From an uncultured Lachnospiraceae bacterium (GTDB lineage: Bacteria > Bacillota > Clostridia > Lachnospirales > Lachnospiraceae), in assembly GCA_910585075.1 (NCBI GenBank), contig CAJUED010000004.1, positions 91,160-155,159 of the forward strand: a stretch of DNA of 64,000 bases, written 5' to 3'. A program made the position numbers and the translations under genes. Below, piece by piece: positions 61,553 to 64,000 of this stretch. The number at the start of each line of letters is the position of its first letter. The stretch's first letter is position 1. The notes under the pieces were generated by a model. The model worked only from the letters and a program-made list of their open reading frames with translations. It ran no database searches and was not told where the DNA came from.

Positions 61553-62701
61553 ATGAACAGATTTACACTTAATGAGACATCTTACCATGGAAGCGGAGCC
61601 ATTCAGGCAATTCCCGAGGAAATGAAGAAAAGAGGCTTTCAGAAGGCCTTTGTTGCATCAGACCCGGATTTATTGAAATTTGGTGTGACAGACAAAGTTA
61701 CAGCGCTTTTGGACGAGGCAGGAATTGCTTATTCCGTTTACAGCAATATCAAGCCCAACCCAACCATTGAAAATGTGCAGAGTGGCGTTGCGGCTTTCAA
61801 GGAGGCGGGAGCTGACTGTATCGTTGCTGTGGGCGGCGGTTCCTCTATGGATACCTCCAAGGCCATCGGAATCATCATCACAAATCCGGAATTTGAAGAT
61901 GTGCGTTCCTTAGAGGGCACGGCGGATACGAAGAACCCCTGTGTCCCGATTATTGCAGTTCCCACAACAGCAGGAACAGCTGCAGAGGTAACCATCAACT
62001 ATGTTATCACGGATGTGGAGAAAAAGAGAAAGTTTGTGTGCGTTGACCCGCATGACATCCCGGTTATTGCAGTGATTGACCCGGATATGATGTCAAGCAT
62101 GCCCAAAGGGCTGACTGCCGCTACAGGTATGGACGCCCTGACACATGCAATCGAAGGCTATATTACAAAAGGCGCATGGGCACTTTCCGATATGTTCCAT
62201 ATCACAGCCATCAAAATGATTTCAGAATCCCTCCGCGGGGCTGTTGCAAATGAAAAAGAAGGGCGTGAAGGAATGGCTCTTGGACAGTACGTTGCGGGAA
62301 TGGGCTTTTCCAATGTGGGGCTGGGTGTTGACCATGCCATGGCGCATACGCTGTCCGCTTATTATGGAACACCTCACGGGGTAGCCTGCGCTATTTTGCT
62401 TCCCACCGCTATGGAATTCAACAAAGAATACAGTGGCGAGAAGTACCGCGAGATTGCACGTGTGATGGGAGTTGCCGGGGTGGACGAGATGACCCAGGAG
62501 GAATACAAAAAAGCGGCAATTGACGCAGTGAAAAAGCTCAGCGAGGACGTGGGAATCCCTCAGTCCCTGAACGAAATCGTAAAAGAGGAGGATATTCCCG
62601 CTCTGGCACAGTCCGCTTATGAGGATGCCTGCCTTCCCGGAAATCCCAGGGAAACAAGCGTGGAGGATATTGTGGGACTTTATAAGAGTCTGCTCGCATA
62701 A
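61553..62701 (+). CDS. fucO: Lactaldehyde reductase (iron-dependent alcohol dehydrogenase)
   Basis: A 382-residue group III alcohol dehydrogenase. It has an N-terminal NAD site with VAVGGGSSMDTSKA, PTTAGTAAEVT, and iron ligands in GMDALTHAIEGY and VDHAMAHTLSAYYGTPHGVACA. It reduces L-lactaldehyde from rhamnose or fucose breakdown to 1,2-propanediol, which matches RhaD upstream. Own GGAGAAG SD. Confidence 0.93.
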   Translation: MNRFTLNETSYHGSGAIQAIPEEMKKRGFQKAFVASDPDLLKFGVTDKVTALLDEAGIAYSVYSNIKPNPTIENVQSGVAAFKEAGADCIVAVGGGSSMDTSKAIGIIITNPEFEDVRSLEGTADTKNPCVPIIAVPTTAGTAAEVTINYVITDVEKKRKFVCVDPHDIPVIAVIDPDMMSSMPKGLTAATGMDALTHAIEGYITKGAWALSDMFHITAIKMISESLRGAVANEKEGREGMALGQYVAGMGFSNVGLGVDHAMAHTLSAYYGTPHGVACAILLPTAMEFNKEYSGEKYREIARVMGVAGVDEMTQEEYKKAAIDAVKKLSEDVGIPQSLNEIVKEEDIPALAQSAYEDACLPGNPRETSVEDIVGLYKSLLA

Positions 62702-62762
62702 GGGAAAGTGTATAGCAATTGATATAGTATAGTTTGAAAAAATATGCGAATATGCGTGAAGG

Positions 62763-62798
62763 GGCCGATGGGTAATTATTTTATCCATCGGTCTTTTA
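62763..62798 (+). terminator. fucO terminator
   Basis: GGCCGATGG pairs with CCATCGGTC around an AT-rich loop, followed by TTTTAT. Confidence 0.85.
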
Positions 62799-62800
62799 TG

Positions 62801-62882
62801 CACAAGGCCGCCAAAGGAAGATTGTCAGCAGAGCTGACAGGCGGCCCGCGCAGCGAGTAGGGGAAGCAACCTTCCCTACTCG
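62801..62882. repeat. Second copy of the GC-rich intergenic element
   Basis: GGAAGATTGTCAGCAGAGCT onward matches 47480-47540 over ~60 bp with few changes, including TGTCAGC/GCTGACA, GGCGGCCCGCGC and GGGGAAGCAACCTTCCCT. The GGCCGCC near 62806 pairs with GGCGGCC. A shorter relative lies at 37088-37145. Confidence 0.75.
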
Positions 62883-63031
62883 ATTAATAAACGACATAAT
62901 AAAGTGCTCTTTCCGGCACTAGCAAAAGGCATATATGACAGCTTTTGTAGGCCTGAAAAGGCAATTTCTAATGCAGTGTATGGAAATGATGTTATAATTA
63001 CCATAAATTAACTGAATTGGAGGCGGTTCAT

Positions 63032-63895
63032 ATGGAAATTGCAGTTTTTTCTGATATACATGGTAATCATGTGGCGTTTGAACAGTGCTTGGAATTTGCC
63101 CTGGCACGAGATATCAACAGATTTATCTTTTTGGGTGATTATGTGGGAGAATTTCCATATCCGCAGAAAACAATGAAGCTGATATATACTCTGAAAGAAA
63201 AGAATATCTGCTTCTTTGTCAGGGGGAATAAAGAGAACTATTGGATTAATCGAAGGCATAATCATAATTGCGAATGGAAGGATGGAAATCAGACGGTTGG
63301 CGCCATGAAATACAGTTATGATAATCTGGCGGCAGAAGATATCGACTTTTTTGAAAGCCTGTCCATTGCGCAAAGGATAGAATTTGGAGATAGCTCCCCG
63401 ATACTGGCCTGCCATGGTTCGCCGAACAGAAACAACGAAAAGATGCTTCCGGATGATGAGAAAACAAAGCAAATCATAGAGAAATGTCCTTACAGATATA
63501 TTCTTTGCGGCCACACCCATTTGCAGGGGGCGCTCAAGCATGACGATAAGGTGATGTTAAATCCGGGCTCCGTAGGCGTGTCCTTAAAGGGCGGCGGAAA
63601 AGCACAGTTTATGATTCTCCATCAGGATGGTCGGGAATGGACACATGGATTTATCAGTATGGATTATGATAAGGAAAAAGCGATGAAGGAAATGGAGGAA
63701 TCAGGACTGGAAAAGGTGGCACCTTATTGGACACTGCTGACAAAGCATTTGATGCTTGGCGGGGAAATATCTCATGGAGCAGTTTTGGAAAAAGCAATAA
63801 AATTGTGCCATGAAGAAAATGAAAAATGTAATTGGTATGATGTTCCGGAGAAGTATTGGGAAAGGGCTGTTGCTGATTTGGAAGTGGTCTGTTGA
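63032..63895 (+). CDS. Calcineurin-like metallophosphoesterase
   Basis: A 287-residue phosphoesterase of the YfcE/MJ0936 type: MEIAVFSDIHGNHVAFEQCL (metal ligands Asp/His), FLGDYVGEF, VRGNKENYW (GN-x-D/E variant), ACHGSPN and CGHTHLQG, and LNPGSVGVSLKGGGKAQF. The ATG at 63032 has a GGAGG SD. A TATAAT at 62993-62998 is a likely -10. The substrate is unknown. Confidence 0.85.
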   Translation: MEIAVFSDIHGNHVAFEQCLEFALARDINRFIFLGDYVGEFPYPQKTMKLIYTLKEKNICFFVRGNKENYWINRRHNHNCEWKDGNQTVGAMKYSYDNLAAEDIDFFESLSIAQRIEFGDSSPILACHGSPNRNNEKMLPDDEKTKQIIEKCPYRYILCGHTHLQGALKHDDKVMLNPGSVGVSLKGGGKAQFMILHQDGREWTHGFISMDYDKEKAMKEMEESGLEKVAPYWTLLTKHLMLGGEISHGAVLEKAIKLCHEENEKCNWYDVPEKYWERAVADLEVVC

Positions 63896-63903
63896 ATAAG
63901 AAA

Positions 63904-63934
63904 AGCCCACAGGCGGCAAAACCGCTTGTGGGCT
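63904..63934. terminator. Bidirectional terminator for phosphoesterase gene and tRNA-Ser
   Basis: AGCCCACAGGCGG (63904-63916) pairs with CCGCTTGTGGGCT (63922-63934), 13 bp with one G-T. On the minus strand a T-rich run follows. Confidence 0.85.
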
Positions 63935-63942
63935 GAATTTTC

Positions 63943-64000
63943 TGGCGGAGAGTGTGGGATTCGAACCCACGTGCCCAGTAAAGGACAACTGCATTTCGAG
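63943..64000 (-). tRNA. tRNA-Ser (anticodon CGA), 3' part
   Basis: Minus strand, ending in encoded CCA (63943-63945). The acceptor 3' strand, the T arm with GTTCGAATC, and a long variable arm (GTCC/GGGC) show a class II tRNA. The anticodon loop reads CTCGAAA at the window edge, giving CGA (63996-63998), a serine decoder. The 5' half lies outside. Confidence 0.9.

Overview
The window looks like chromosome of a Lachnospiraceae-type clostridium (Firmicutes). Pointers are the gene content and gene styles: a DnaD/DnaI helicase-loader pair, SpoVG, SpoIID-like and SpoIIQ-like proteins, paired glgC/glgD, a CpsB/C/D-type phosphoregulated exopolysaccharide locus, purine-rich Shine-Dalgarno (SD) sites, and frequent GTG/TTG starts. 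No insertion sequence, prophage or CRISPR array is visible. Species cannot be assigned from sequence reading alone.

Layout. 1-586: start of a MATE exporter, minus strand. 979-3932: histidine kinase, NfeD, flotillin FloA and LytTR response regulator in one operon. 4208-8898: a proline-rich membrane protein, a decayed acyl-CoA thioesterase-like gene and an aconitase-family hydratase. 9113-10416: a serine recombinase and an AP2-domain DNA-binding protein. 10493-25695: a large exopolysaccharide locus (PilT-like ATPase, phosphatase, Wzz, tyrosine kinase, LCP transferase, a sortase B with a small VPTTG substrate, Alg14/Alg13-like pair, four further glycosyltransferases, Wzy, Wzx). It is followed by a convergent DUF368/PopT gene whose product is predicted to recycle undecaprenyl phosphate. 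26979-33563: an EF-hand protein, SpoIID-like and SpoIIQ-like proteins with altered active sites, an amidohydrolase and a GH9-like lipoprotein. 33839-39061: ddl, murF, a YczE-type membrane protein, PlsC and a dolichol-phosphate-mannose-synthase-like transferase. 39174-44128 (minus): PRPP synthase, DnaI/DnaC-like loader, DnaD, then murC, with a tight cluster of DnaA boxes upstream of dnaD. 44597-47358: glgC, glgD, spoVG. 47667-52445: a complete carbohydrate ABC transporter. 52613-56432: an accessory stretch (DUF3800 with a structured leader, lipoprotein, aminoglycoside phosphotransferase-like kinase, DUF2971). 56764-62701: a deoxysugar/pentose module (oxidoreductase, AraC regulator, AraA-like isomerase, RhaD aldolase, FucO reductase). 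63032-63895: a phosphoesterase, then the 3' part of tRNA-Ser(CGA).

The most unusual signal is between the genes. A ~60-75 bp element with two interleaved inverted repeats (order A-B-A'-B', able to form a pseudoknot or two exclusive hairpins) ends exactly in the SD of four unrelated genes: DUF368/popT, spoIIQ-like, ddl and rhaD. Stem B shows compensatory changes between copies, and a fifth, decayed copy lies before the spoIID-like gene. A second family, with ends GTAAC/GTTAC, abuts the 3' ends of genes and even supplies their stop codons. A third family is shared by the spoVG-ABC gap and the fucO 3' end. Together these look like small mobile RNA/DNA elements that become the 5' and 3' untranslated regions of envelope and sugar genes.

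Functionally much of the window concerns the cell envelope: exopolysaccharide assembly, peptidoglycan precursor synthesis (ddl, murF, murC), lipid carrier recycling, sortase anchoring, membrane microdomains (FloA) and phospholipid synthesis.
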